Shown piece after piece: positions 8,647-17,083 of a stretch of DNA of 20,514 bases. The translations under genes and the position numbers were made by a program. Where the stretch lies: assembly GCA_900770345.1 (NCBI GenBank), contig CAAGKF010000068.1, forward strand, positions 1-20,514, written 5' to 3'. The first letter of the stretch is position 1. Every line of letters begins with the position of its first letter. A model generated the notes under the pieces. The model was given only the letters and a program-made list of their open reading frames with translations, was not told the DNA's origin and did not search any database. Origin of the DNA: Lachnospiraceae bacterium. Lineage in GTDB: Bacteria; Bacillota; Clostridia; Lachnospirales; Lachnospiraceae.

Positions 8647-11600
8647 TTAATCCAGCTTAATAGGCTGACTGGGTTCTTCTTCAAACCGTATCATTGAGGA
8701 GGTGTCTCCAATCAGTTCCTTCATGATGTCGTTTTCTGTAATAGTCAGATTATTCTTCTTTTTCTTCTTTCGCTTTCCAGCCACTGATGCTTGGATGGGA
8801 GCTCTGCCAGTATTAGGCACGATCATGAATTCTAATGGTGCGGTATCATTTTCCTGTTTTTCGATACCATGCTTTTCCGCGAAAGTGATACGTTGATGCC
8901 ATTTGTTCTTTCGATGCTTTTTCCTGGGCTTCATCTGATTAACTGTTTCTGAAGAAGCTGCTTCATTGCTTACAGGTTTCCCATTTTCGGAAATGAGCTC
9001 ATTTGAAAGATCCTCTTTCGAGAGCTGCCCATCATCATTGCTGTCCTGATCCGTAATATTCGACGCATCGGTTTCTGATGGATTATTCTTATTTTCCTCT
9101 TCAGGTACCGGTTCAGTCTGAACAGATTTCTCAGCTTCCAAAGTGATATTCATGCTTGCAGTTTCTGCTTCAGATGAAATCAGCTCATTCTGGAGTTCTG
9201 CCTCAGTAACTTTCTCAGCTGACTCTTCAATCTTCTCAACAGGCTCTGCCTTTACTGCAGTATTCTGCGTGTCTATCGGACTGATATATTCAGGCTTTGA
9301 AATGTCATGTAAAGGTTCTTCACCCTCGAAGAAGGAAGTTGTATGCCTATTCCGTTTCCAGTCTTCCATGGCGGTCGATGGCTTCACAGTATCGGAAGAT
9401 TCACCTTCTGGTTCAGAGCTGGAAAGTTCCTCCTGACCATCTCTTCCTGCAGGTTCCGTTTCTGTCAAAATCAGTTCATTCTGAAGCTCATCTTCTGTGA
9501 TCTGTGCAGAAACATCTTCAGCCGTCTCTGTCTCGTTTGATTCTATTGGTGACTCAGAATCCGGAACATTATCATCACTTATGCCCGGAATCTCCTTGCA
9601 TGCAGGTTCTGCTTCAGCAGAAATCAGTTCATCCTGAAGATCATCATCCGTCACCTGTTCAGAAAGTTCCTCCTTCTTCACAGCGGGTTCAGTTTTTTCT
9701 TTGTTTTCGACCGGCTTTTCTGCAGGAGCTTCTTCGTCCCTGGAAACTTCGTTGACAGTTCCTTCGCCTTCAAAGAAGGCGTTTGTGTGCTTTGCTTTCT
9801 GCCAGTCTTCTGGAGGATTCTGAGTCTCTGTAACTTCAGCTGTTGGCTCAGTAGTTGAAATCTCCGGCGCAGCAGTGTTATTTTCAGACTCTGTCTCAAG
9901 CGAAATCAACTCTTTCTGAAGATCATCTTCAGTAAACTGTTCCGAATCTTCTTCGCTCTTCTTTATATCCTCATCAGTTGTCTCAGCTTCTGTGGAATTC
10001 GCGTCTGCAGATTCTGTCCCGGTTATAATTAATTCACTCTGAAGGTCATCTTCGGTAATCTGCTCGGCTTCTTTAACCTCAGTCTGATTTTCTTCACCGG
10101 TGCTTTCTATTGATTGTTCAGGTTCAGAATCAGTATCTTCAACCAGTTCTTTCTGAAGATCCTCATCAGTAATCGGTTCAGTGGCACTATCGTTGTTCTG
10201 AACCGGTTCTTCCTCTTCCGCAGGTTCCGAAGAGATCAGCTCATTCTGAATATCATCTTCGGTAACCTGTTCGACTTCATTCTCTTCAGTCTGATTTTCT
10301 TCGCCGGCATTTTCTGTTTCTGTTGATTGTTCAGGTTCAGAATCAGAATCTTCAACCAATTCTTCCTGAAGATCTTCGTCAGTAATCGATTCGGAGGCAC
10401 TATCGCTGTTGTGAACAGGTTTCTCCTCTTCCGCAGGTTCTTCAGTCACTTCAGTTTCATCAGAATCTTCGATCAGCTCTTCCTGCAGATCTTCTTCCGA
10501 AACATCTGTTTCAGGTTCCTGGTCGTCGGATACTTCTTCCTCAATCAGTTCTTCCTGAACATCATCCTCTGTAACTTCATCAGAAAGTTCCACGTCATCC
10601 ACTTCTTCATCAGCTGTATCCAGCGAAGGTGCAGAAGGTTCCGACACGCTTTCTTCCGTCAGATCGTCAGACTGATACTCGTTTTCTTCCAACTCAGATT
10701 CTGAGTGCTCCTGATCAGAGGAAGGACAATACTGATCCAGCATCTCCTTAACGACACGAATGGATTCGTTATAATTCACCCACGTTTCTGCTTCGCCGAT
10801 CACATAAAGACGATACTTCGCCCGTGTAACGGCAGTGTTGATGATATTGGAATTCACCCATGCAATCGATGCAGGGACAGTCGAATCACATCCCAGAAGC
10901 AGGATCACCTCATCCGCCTGCTTACCCTGGAATGTATGAATGGTGCCGATATTATTGTCAATCCAGTATTTGCTGATTTCCTCCTTCAGCTGTGGATCAT
11001 CCTTTCGAACCTGGTTCAGATCTTTAATAAAACCAGCGACAACCGTAACAAACGGACTGATAACAAACAGGTTACGCAGATGCTGAGCCTCAGCTTCTCT
11101 GCATACAATATCAATGGTTGCTTTCCCCTGCTCAGGGACATAATGGTTCCGATGCCCCTTCTCCCATCCTTTCACTTCAATCCATCTTGAGGTATCAAAT
11201 GCCATCCTCTTTGGATTTTCATGATTGATCGTTGCCTGACGCATGATGCCGTCATAGGAAATCCGATTGGAAATATCAAACATCGGCGAAATGCATCTGC
11301 GATGAAGAAGAAGCGGACAGCCGGTCCAGCGCTCATCCTCTGTACCTTTGTTCAGATACGTTCCATATGGATTCAGAGCGTCTCCGAAATTCTGAACAGA
11401 CAAACGAACATTCTGGTATGGAACCAGATCAGGATCCTGATATGCCTGCCTGAGAATCTGTTCATCCTCAGATACAATCGGCTCAATCTGATTCGGATCG
11501 CCGAACATCAGCACTTTATCTGCGCGGCTGACAGCACCAACCACTGACTGCGGAACAGCCTGTCCCGCTTCATCAATGATGAGCGTACCAATAAACGACC

Positions 11601-14460
11601 CATCACTCACATCACGGAACATGTTTCCAAAGGAAGCGAGCGTCGTTGAAACAACCGGAACCATCAGGAACATGGTCTGATACACCGGCCCGGCAAATTT
11701 CTTCATATCATCCGGATCAAACCTGATCACCGGATTGTCCCTGGTTCCTCTAAATTTCCAGTACTCCCCCAGAAGTGAAAGATTCCGCTTGAACGAATTT
11801 GAGCAGATCAGGAAATACTTGATCACCTGAAGCGCATCAAAGAACAGTTCAATCCGTTCCAGATCATAGGCCTCATTGGTGCCAATCGATTTCAGATGGG
11901 CGGCCGTCGACTTTTCTATGTCTTCTCCAAGCAGATCAGAAATAAGCCCATCATTCACAAGCGTCACATCCGGATGCTTTTCAGGGAAGTCAGCTTCCAT
12001 TTCACTGTAGGAACGATTCTGATCTTCAACACGGCTCTTCAGCTCATGGATTGTCTGAAGATTCCGATTCAGCTGCGTCGAATATTTATCTTTCTGCTGC
12101 TCGAGACTGTTCTTTTCCTGCAGCAGCGCCTGAACCTGCTGAAAAAGGTTTCGAATCTGCGCTGCGTACTCGCCGCTCATAGTTTCCATCGGCTGCCGAT
12201 GCGTCTGCAGATTCAGAATGAATTTTTCATTGGCAGCAATCTGACGTTTCAGATTATCCGAACGCTGCTGGGAGCTGGTATATTTATCGGAATTAAACAG
12301 GCGGTCTAAAACACCGTATGAATCCGGCTCCTTGGCCAGCTGTTTCTTCAGCTCCTCCGTTTTCTTTCTGAGATCTGTCTCCTGTTTCTTAAGACCATCA
12401 ATCTGATCCTGAATCCCTAACAGAAGTCCCCGCGGTTCTTCCATTGCCTTCTGCAGTCTGGCAATGGACAGATCCTTCTCTCGTTCCTGGTTTACGAGCG
12501 CATCGATGCCTTCACGAAGCGAAACGTTATCCCGTTCCAGTTTCGGAATTTTTCCAGCAGCGTCGTTCTGTGCTTTCTGAAGGTTTTCCCGGGCAATATA
12601 CAAAGTCGCAAGATTCTGTCCCATTTCGCACACTTTGCTGTACTGCTTCTGGAAAGTGCCCCTGGCATCCTGATAATCCTTTTGATATCTTTTCTGATTC
12701 TCTTTGATTTCCTCTGGTTTCAGCCAACTATTATGGGATGTAAAATCAAAGTCCCTGAGGAATTTCCAGATTACAGACCTGTAAAAATTCCAGCGATTAT
12801 CCTTGTTGCCAAGTGGCGCACCAATCAGTCCCCAGCTTGAATCCGCGTATCGCGTGAAGTAAGCATCACTTCCAGACTTGACTTCGCCTTTCGCAGCCGG
12901 CCACTTCAGTTCCTTTCCAGGATCCCCTTCAAGAAATTTAACCTGAAGAGAATCCAGTTTCTGTTTGACTTCCTGAGAATCATTTTCCCGCTGATCCAGC
13001 CCATATTCAATTTCATGCACACGCGAAAAATCAACCGTAACATTTTCTACCGCACGGTTATTGGAAGATGCGAGCACTACGGAACATTTATTGATTTCCG
13101 GATTAACGAGCTGATAATAACCCGGATCTTCATACCAGACGTAACCCATTCCTCCAGATCTTGTTCTCACGTTTCCATGCTCAAAAGGCACAAACTGAAA
13201 AGCATCATCCGGATTCTTATATTCCGCAAGAAGCGCTGCTCTGCGTATTGTATTCTCTGTAATGATCCCCTTCACAAGGGTCGTTTTACCGGTTCCAGGA
13301 GGACCATCCACGGAGAAGAACTCATCCACCTGATTGAAGACTGCACTTTTCCCTCTTGAAACAGAAAGGTTCACAGCAACCTGCTGCATCAATGAGAGAT
13401 CTATACGTGACGGCCATTTTCCCAAAGGGGCGTTTCTTGGATCGAGCACTTCCTCGTACCATTTCCCGAGAGCTGCTGACTGACTGCGATCAAGAATATC
13501 AGTTCTCTTTTCTGCAAGGGAGCGATCAGAAATGGAATTCACATAGCGAATGACCCGCTTCACAGAGGTAGAAAAACACTTCGGATCCTGATGTAAAAGC
13601 GTATTGATTGAATCCAGGTCTGAAAGATAAAAGTACTGGCTCAGGCCAAGAGATCCGGCTTCGGATGCTTCAGCCTTCTTCAGGTCCTTATAAAGAACGG
13701 TATTGATCAGAAAGTCGGGATAGATCAGCGGATCGTTATTGTCTTTCTGTCCCGCTGTTCCAAAACCGGCGAGGTATTTTTTCTTCAGGTTCTCGTACAG
13801 CTTATTGAGCGTACCATAGCTGATCGCATCATCAGAAAATACCCGCCCGTTCTCCCACAATGTGTTCGGCTGCTGATCATTGCCTTCCTCATTGGAATCC
13901 GGATCTTTTTCAACACGGTCTTTGATGACGAAGAATTCCTTCTCAATGCTTTTCTGATCCGCTTTATATTCCTTATAGGAAATGCTTTCGGAATGATAGC
14001 CCAGGGTCCGGATCCGGCTGGCCGCCCAGACAATCGGCGAAAGAGAGAATGACCCACGCAGATATTCCCCGTTCTGATTGATCTGGAACGAAAACAAAGC
14101 AATACTGCCCAAAGTTTTTTCCGGACTTTCCTGCAGCGACGAATGAGGGATCATCTTCAACAGTTCGCAAATCAAAGGATCACGCTTGATTCTTCCGCCA
14201 TAAACAGTCGACGATCCCCAGGCATTCATGCCAATGGATTCAGACTTTTCAATCAGTTTTTTCTCCAGATCATCTCCAGGGTTCAACAGAAAGGAAATGA
14301 GGCCGGAAGATTTGTCTTTATTCCCGGATTTTGCCTGTCTCTTTGCGTTTCCAACGGATCCGCCAGAAGCGGTTGTAGGAAAACTGCCCTGTGAAAGAAA
14401 TTCAGTCTCATACCAATATTGAATTACTTTCCGTGCCTTCTCGACTTCATTATTTGTCAT
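8647..14460 (-). CDS. Giant UPF1/DNA2-like SF1 helicase with coiled coil and repetitive acidic tail
   Basis: 1937 aa; the start is backed by GAGGA eight to nine bases upstream. All core SF1 helicase motifs are present: Walker A GPPGTGKTT (near 385), SNNRAVENV (Ia), Walker B with DEAGQA (near 963), GDPNQIEP (III), LLLHRRC (IV), GTIHTFQGKQ (V, near 1170) and NTAVTRAK (VI, near 1205). The pattern fits the UPF1/DNA2/SMUBP group, which unwinds RNA or DNA 5' to 3'. Walker A and B lie about 570 residues apart because of a large insertion that includes a coiled coil (about 580-825). Residues 1-380 form an unrecognised N-terminal domain. From about 1245 to the end is a 690-residue acidic tail with twelve copies of an 11-residue motif, two copies of an HT..FFEGE motif and two basic patches near the end (KKHRKNKWH, KRKKKKK). 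It lies 84 bases behind the CARF-HEPN gene. It may sense aberrant nucleic acid in this system (inference). Confidence 0.92.
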   Translation of the reverse strand: MTNNEVEKARKVIQYWYETEFLSQGSFPTTASGGSVGNAKRQAKSGNKDKSSGLISFLLNPGDDLEKKLIEKSESIGMNAWGSSTVYGGRIKRDPLICELLKMIPHSSLQESPEKTLGSIALFSFQINQNGEYLRGSFSLSPIVWAASRIRTLGYHSESISYKEYKADQKSIEKEFFVIKDRVEKDPDSNEEGNDQQPNTLWENGRVFSDDAISYGTLNKLYENLKKKYLAGFGTAGQKDNNDPLIYPDFLINTVLYKDLKKAEASEAGSLGLSQYFYLSDLDSINTLLHQDPKCFSTSVKRVIRYVNSISDRSLAEKRTDILDRSQSAALGKWYEEVLDPRNAPLGKWPSRIDLSLMQQVAVNLSVSRGKSAVFNQVDEFFSVDGPPGTGKTTLVKGIITENTIRRAALLAEYKNPDDAFQFVPFEHGNVRTRSGGMGYVWYEDPGYYQLVNPEINKCSVVLASSNNRAVENVTVDFSRVHEIEYGLDQRENDSQEVKQKLDSLQVKFLEGDPGKELKWPAAKGEVKSGSDAYFTRYADSSWGLIGAPLGNKDNRWNFYRSVIWKFLRDFDFTSHNSWLKPEEIKENQKRYQKDYQDARGTFQKQYSKVCEMGQNLATLYIARENLQKAQNDAAGKIPKLERDNVSLREGIDALVNQEREKDLSIARLQKAMEEPRGLLLGIQDQIDGLKKQETDLRKKTEELKKQLAKEPDSYGVLDRLFNSDKYTSSQQRSDNLKRQIAANEKFILNLQTHRQPMETMSGEYAAQIRNLFQQVQALLQEKNSLEQQKDKYSTQLNRNLQTIHELKSRVEDQNRSYSEMEADFPEKHPDVTLVNDGLISDLLGEDIEKSTAAHLKSIGTNEAYDLERIELFFDALQVIKYFLICSNSFKRNLSLLGEYWKFRGTRDNPVIRFDPDDMKKFAGPVYQTMFLMVPVVSTTLASFGNMFRDVSDGSFIGTLIIDEAGQAVPQSVVGAVSRADKVLMFGDPNQIEPIVSEDEQILRQAYQDPDLVPYQNVRLSVQNFGDALNPYGTYLNKGTEDERWTGCPLLLHRRCISPMFDISNRISYDGIMRQATINHENPKRMAFDTSRWIEVKGWEKGHRNHYVPEQGKATIDIVCREAEAQHLRNLFVISPFVTVVAGFIKDLNQVRKDDPQLKEEISKYWIDNNIGTIHTFQGKQADEVILLLGCDSTVPASIAWVNSNIINTAVTRAKYRLYVIGEAETWVNYNESIRVVKEMLDQYCPSSDQEHSESELEENEYQSDDLTEESVSEPSAPSLDTADEEVDDVELSDEVTEDDVQEELIEEEVSDDQEPETDVSEEDLQEELIEDSDETEVTEEPAEEEKPVHNSDSASESITDEDLQEELVEDSDSEPEQSTETENAGEENQTEENEVEQVTEDDIQNELISSEPAEEEEPVQNNDSATEPITDEDLQKELVEDTDSEPEQSIESTGEENQTEVKEAEQITEDDLQSELIITGTESADANSTEAETTDEDIKKSEEDSEQFTEDDLQKELISLETESENNTAAPEISTTEPTAEVTETQNPPEDWQKAKHTNAFFEGEGTVNEVSRDEEAPAEKPVENKEKTEPAVKKEELSEQVTDDDLQDELISAEAEPACKEIPGISDDNVPDSESPIESNETETAEDVSAQITEDELQNELILTETEPAGRDGQEELSSSEPEGESSDTVKPSTAMEDWKRNRHTTSFFEGEEPLHDISKPEYISPIDTQNTAVKAEPVEKIEESAEKVTEAELQNELISSEAETASMNITLEAEKSVQTEPVPEEENKNNPSETDASNITDQDSNDDGQLSKEDLSNELISENGKPVSNEAASSETVNQMKPRKKHRKNKWHQRITFAEKHGIEKQENDTAPLEFMIVPNTGRAPIQASVAGKRKKKKKNNLTITENDIMKELIGDTSSMIRFEEEPSQPIKLD
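8710..10575 (-). repeat. Twelve-copy degenerate motif array in the helicase tail
   Basis: The coding sequence repeats a motif of the form h-T/S-E/D-D/E-D/E-L-Q-x-E-L-I/V twelve times, for example VTEDDVQEELI, ITDEDLQKELV, ITEDDLQSELI, VTDDDLQDELI, ITEDELQNELI and ITENDIMKELI. Spacing is irregular, from about 20 to over 80 residues, with Glu/Ser/Thr-rich filler. Each copy could form a short amphipathic helix, which suggests a multivalent docking array rather than a folded domain. Confidence 0.9.
10030..10440 (-). repeat. Tandem DNA duplication of about 207 bp inside the acidic tail
   Basis: The stretch from about 10030 to 10236 closely resembles 10237 to 10440. The clearest part is 10081-10227 against 10288-10440, which match along most of their length apart from a six-base insertion in the second copy. 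Each unit encodes two motif copies, so it is a recent in-frame expansion of the array. Confidence 0.8.
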
Positions 14461-14544
14461 GATTGTTGTCCTCTGTGTTTGAAGAATCTGGATTCATCAG
14501 GCGATGCAGGAAATACCTGAAACAAATATCTGTATCAATGATTC

Positions 14545-16902
14545 TCAGCTGATTACATGGCACATGTAAATATTGTCGCTGATCCCGGAAATGGAGCAGA
14601 AGATTCTCTGACCCTTGTTCCAGCTTCCCTGATCAACCTGGAACCGCACAAATTTATATTTACCCGAAGCACTCTTCATCATTCCAAAATACTGATTGGC
14701 GCCTATCTTATTGCTCACTGTAAAGTAGGCTTCCTCACATGCCGCATCCGCCGGCGCATTCTCATGGATCGAAACATCCGTTTTCTCTGCAGGCTGAACC
14801 ACTGGTGCCTGTTCCGGAACAGAAGCTTCAGATTCAGACTGAGTGCCTGATGCTTCGCAGCTTTCGGTTTCTTCAATCTTTTCAACCGGCGTATCCAGAT
14901 GCGGGGCATCCGTTTCTTCCGCAGGGTGCATGTCAGGCGCCACTGTTTCAGTCTCCGCGTGATTAACTTGTATTTCCTCATTGTCCGGCTGCGGACCGAT
15001 TGTCTTCAGCCCGGAGAATTGCTCAGAAACATCCAGACCATCATGAACCAGCCGAGAAACAATCCTGTAGTAATCGTTTGGAAAATAGGAATTATTAATA
15101 ATCCCCTGATTTTTGTAATCATTGATTATTTTCTGCACCTGCTTCCCAATATTACTTGATGCATGATTGCAGTTGTTTCGGAAGATCTTGACTGCCAGGT
15201 AATATTTCATAATTGTAGTCAGGTACTGGCAATCCTTCTGAATATCTTCTTCTCCCACCCCTGCCTTAAGAAAGGATTGCTTTAATAAATCAGGGCACTT
15301 CTTTTCAAGATCCTCTATTGTTTTATGCTTTTTTGCTAAGATATTGCCATCGGATTTTATTAGTTCCACCTGATCAGCAGGAATATTCAGAAAGTAGCTG
15401 AAGAGCAGCATATTATTCTGATTCATGCCGGATATTATTAATGACATTTGTCCAGCAAAAACGTCACCATTTTTGTACAGCTGAACCGATTTTCCGTATT
15501 GTTTCTTAATCAGGCTAATGAATTCATTAGGATCACCTTTCCTGGAATTGCTCTTATCAGCACTATATGAATAGTATTTTTGAATAAAGCCGAGAATACG
15601 ATCATATGTATCTTCGTCTGTACAACTTATTATTTCCCGTTTGTTATTCCTTATGCCTTCATTCAGCAAATAATTCATTTCTGTGGAAGTATGTACTTTT
15701 TCGTATATTTTCGAAAATACAGCTGACAAGTCTCCGATTTTCTTCCAATAGCCCGCTTCATCTGAGTGGATAAGTTCTGAAATAAAGGCAGAATCAAGCT
15801 TTTCAAACAGGCTGGTATAAAACATTGATGCCTCATCGCTCATTCCTGTAGTATTGACCTCAACTCCCTTAAGGAAATCATCAAAAACAGGGGCAAACTG
15901 CTGATTATAAATCACCGGCATCTTTTCAACATAAAGGGTCGCCGCCTGCTGGATCAGACCATTGTCCAGGCACCAGCGAATCATGCGGGGATAACTTACA
16001 CTGCCTTCATTGGTCATCATCTTTTTCGCAAATAACGGCTGCATCGTCTCGAACATACCCGAGAAGACGGATTGATCGCTGCTCTGCCTGCAGGTATTCA
16101 ATGCTTCATTGACCTTACGGACCTGATCGTCAATACCATCCACATTGCCAAGACTGATGGAATGCGAAAAGGCTACCATTGCATCAAGTGCCTCATGTAT
16201 ATCACGGTTCTTGAATTCATCCGGAAGCCGGTCATAGGTGCGCTCCAGCTCCGCCGCATTTCCAGTAATGACGAAGGTATTCATACTGTTGATGATCTGC
16301 AGCATATGGAACATGTAAAGAATACTGACAATCTTTCCATCGTTCTTGTTCGAATAAACAGCCTCGCTGACAGAATATCCGGAAAACTCAAGATATTTGG
16401 CAATTGTTACCAGAAGGAAGACAGTATCACGCGGCCCGCCTGTAATGTCGATATAAAGCTTCTTATCAGACTTGGTATCCAGGCTACTCAAAAGCCTCTG
16501 ATCAATCCGTTCATAAATATACTGCGCATGTCTGGCATTGTTCATTTCCGGTTTTCTGGACGGATCGGATTCCAGATAATCATATGGAATCAACACAAAC
16601 TCAATGGGCTTCTGATTTCCAAGCTTCTGATTCTCTTCCTGGATCAGATCCATATACAGTTCCAGTGCAGTTTTATTCAGCGTTGTCTTATTCTCCCGCA
16701 CAGCCTGGCTCGTAATGCACAGCACCTTTTCGATCGGGTTTCCATCATCATATGCCTTCTTAAGAAGGTATCTTGCCGTCGAGTCATTTGTATTGATTCC
16801 CTTGAATACCGTGCCGGGATAAGCATCCGCCACATAGGATGTTTCATTGTTTTTTTCACGGTATTCCGAAAGAAAAGCCATCAGTATTGCTTCAGTCTGC
16901 AT
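14545..16902 (-). CDS. CARF-HEPN protein, Csx1/Csm6-like putative signal-activated ribonuclease
   Basis: 785 aa; the start has GAGGG nine bases upstream. Residues about 1-220 read as a CARF-type Rossmann domain: KVLCITSQAVRE (59-70), FVLIPYDY (102-109), then LYIDITGGPRD (149-159), the loop typical of CARF ligand pockets, then GYSVSEAVYSN. Residues 220-625 are mainly helical and contain FRNNCNHAS with R575 and H580, the Rx4H signature of HEPN ribonucleases. In Csx1/Csm6, CARF binds cyclic oligoadenylate and switches on HEPN RNA cleavage; the same is inferred here. Residues 640-722 form an acidic Glu/Pro/Ala linker and 724-785 an OB-like end module, neither usual in Csx1, and the total exceeds the usual 400-500 aa. 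It leads the minus-strand set with a promoter upstream and lies divergent from a Csx20-like gene. No CRISPR genes are nearby. Confidence 0.78.
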   Translation of the reverse strand: MQTEAILMAFLSEYREKNNETSYVADAYPGTVFKGINTNDSTARYLLKKAYDDGNPIEKVLCITSQAVRENKTTLNKTALELYMDLIQEENQKLGNQKPIEFVLIPYDYLESDPSRKPEMNNARHAQYIYERIDQRLLSSLDTKSDKKLYIDITGGPRDTVFLLVTIAKYLEFSGYSVSEAVYSNKNDGKIVSILYMFHMLQIINSMNTFVITGNAAELERTYDRLPDEFKNRDIHEALDAMVAFSHSISLGNVDGIDDQVRKVNEALNTCRQSSDQSVFSGMFETMQPLFAKKMMTNEGSVSYPRMIRWCLDNGLIQQAATLYVEKMPVIYNQQFAPVFDDFLKGVEVNTTGMSDEASMFYTSLFEKLDSAFISELIHSDEAGYWKKIGDLSAVFSKIYEKVHTSTEMNYLLNEGIRNNKREIISCTDEDTYDRILGFIQKYYSYSADKSNSRKGDPNEFISLIKKQYGKSVQLYKNGDVFAGQMSLIISGMNQNNMLLFSYFLNIPADQVELIKSDGNILAKKHKTIEDLEKKCPDLLKQSFLKAGVGEEDIQKDCQYLTTIMKYYLAVKIFRNNCNHASSNIGKQVQKIINDYKNQGIINNSYFPNDYYRIVSRLVHDGLDVSEQFSGLKTIGPQPDNEEIQVNHAETETVAPDMHPAEETDAPHLDTPVEKIEETESCEASGTQSESEASVPEQAPVVQPAEKTDVSIHENAPADAACEEAYFTVSNKIGANQYFGMMKSASGKYKFVRFQVDQGSWNKGQRIFCSISGISDNIYMCHVIS

Positions 16903-16948
16903 ATGACCACACCCTCATATAAGCTCACAGGCAGACCATTCAAAAAAG

Positions 16949-16956
16949 GACATGTC
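16949..16956. promoter_or_regulatory. Short palindrome downstream of the CARF-HEPN promoter
   Basis: GACATGTC is an 8-base perfect palindrome between the -10 element and the ribosome binding site of the CARF-HEPN gene, in the 181-base divergent control region. It is a candidate operator for the WYL regulators, but its short length means chance is a real possibility. Confidence 0.2.
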
Positions 16957-16973
16957 TACCAAAAACCATTTTT

Positions 16974-16979
16974 ATTATA
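16974..16979 (-). promoter_or_regulatory. -10 element of the CARF-HEPN/helicase set
   Basis: A perfect TATAAT read leftward lies 71 bases before the CARF-HEPN start codon. The -35 region at normal spacing (AAGCTG or nearby) is poor, which would suit an activator-dependent promoter. It faces the gene set that ends at 4024. Confidence 0.5.
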
Positions 16980-16992
16980 TCGAAAGAACCTA

Positions 16993-17019
16993 TTACAGCT
17001 TTGAAATTGAATATATACT
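16993..17019 (+). promoter_or_regulatory. Candidate promoter of the Csx20-like gene
   Basis: TATACT at 17014-17019 is one mismatch from the consensus -10. TTACAG at 16993-16998, with 15-base spacing, is a weak -35. Transcription would start near 17026 and leave a leader of about 58 bases that contains the 17053-17072 hairpin. It diverges from the CARF-HEPN promoter. Confidence 0.35.
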
Positions 17020-17046
17020 CTCATCATTGCTCTGTAATACAATTTG

Positions 17047-17072
17047 AAAAAAGCCGGAATATTTCATCCGGC
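17047..17072 (-). terminator. Minus-strand rho-independent terminator inside the Csx20-like leader
   Basis: On the minus strand GCCGGA, an 8-base loop and TCCGGC are followed directly by TTTTTT. It would stop transcripts coming leftward from the 17472-19509 group only after they have crossed the whole Csx20-like gene in antisense. On the plus strand the same hairpin stands next to the GGAG ribosome binding site of the Csx20-like gene and could affect its translation. Confidence 0.7.
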
Positions 17073-17083
17073 CCGGAGAAACC

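Noticed and set aside
10114..10704. Two adjacent plus-strand frames rich in Phe, Arg and Ile opposite the helicase tail
   Set aside because: They are the antisense of Glu/Asp/Ser codons in the helicase tail (GAA, GAT read as TTC, ATC). They mirror each other only because the tail is duplicated, and no ribosome binding site supports them.
16072..17004. 310-aa plus-strand open frame opposite the CARF-HEPN start
   Set aside because: It is antisense to a protein with clear domain motifs, has no domain pattern of its own, and would run through the divergent promoter region.
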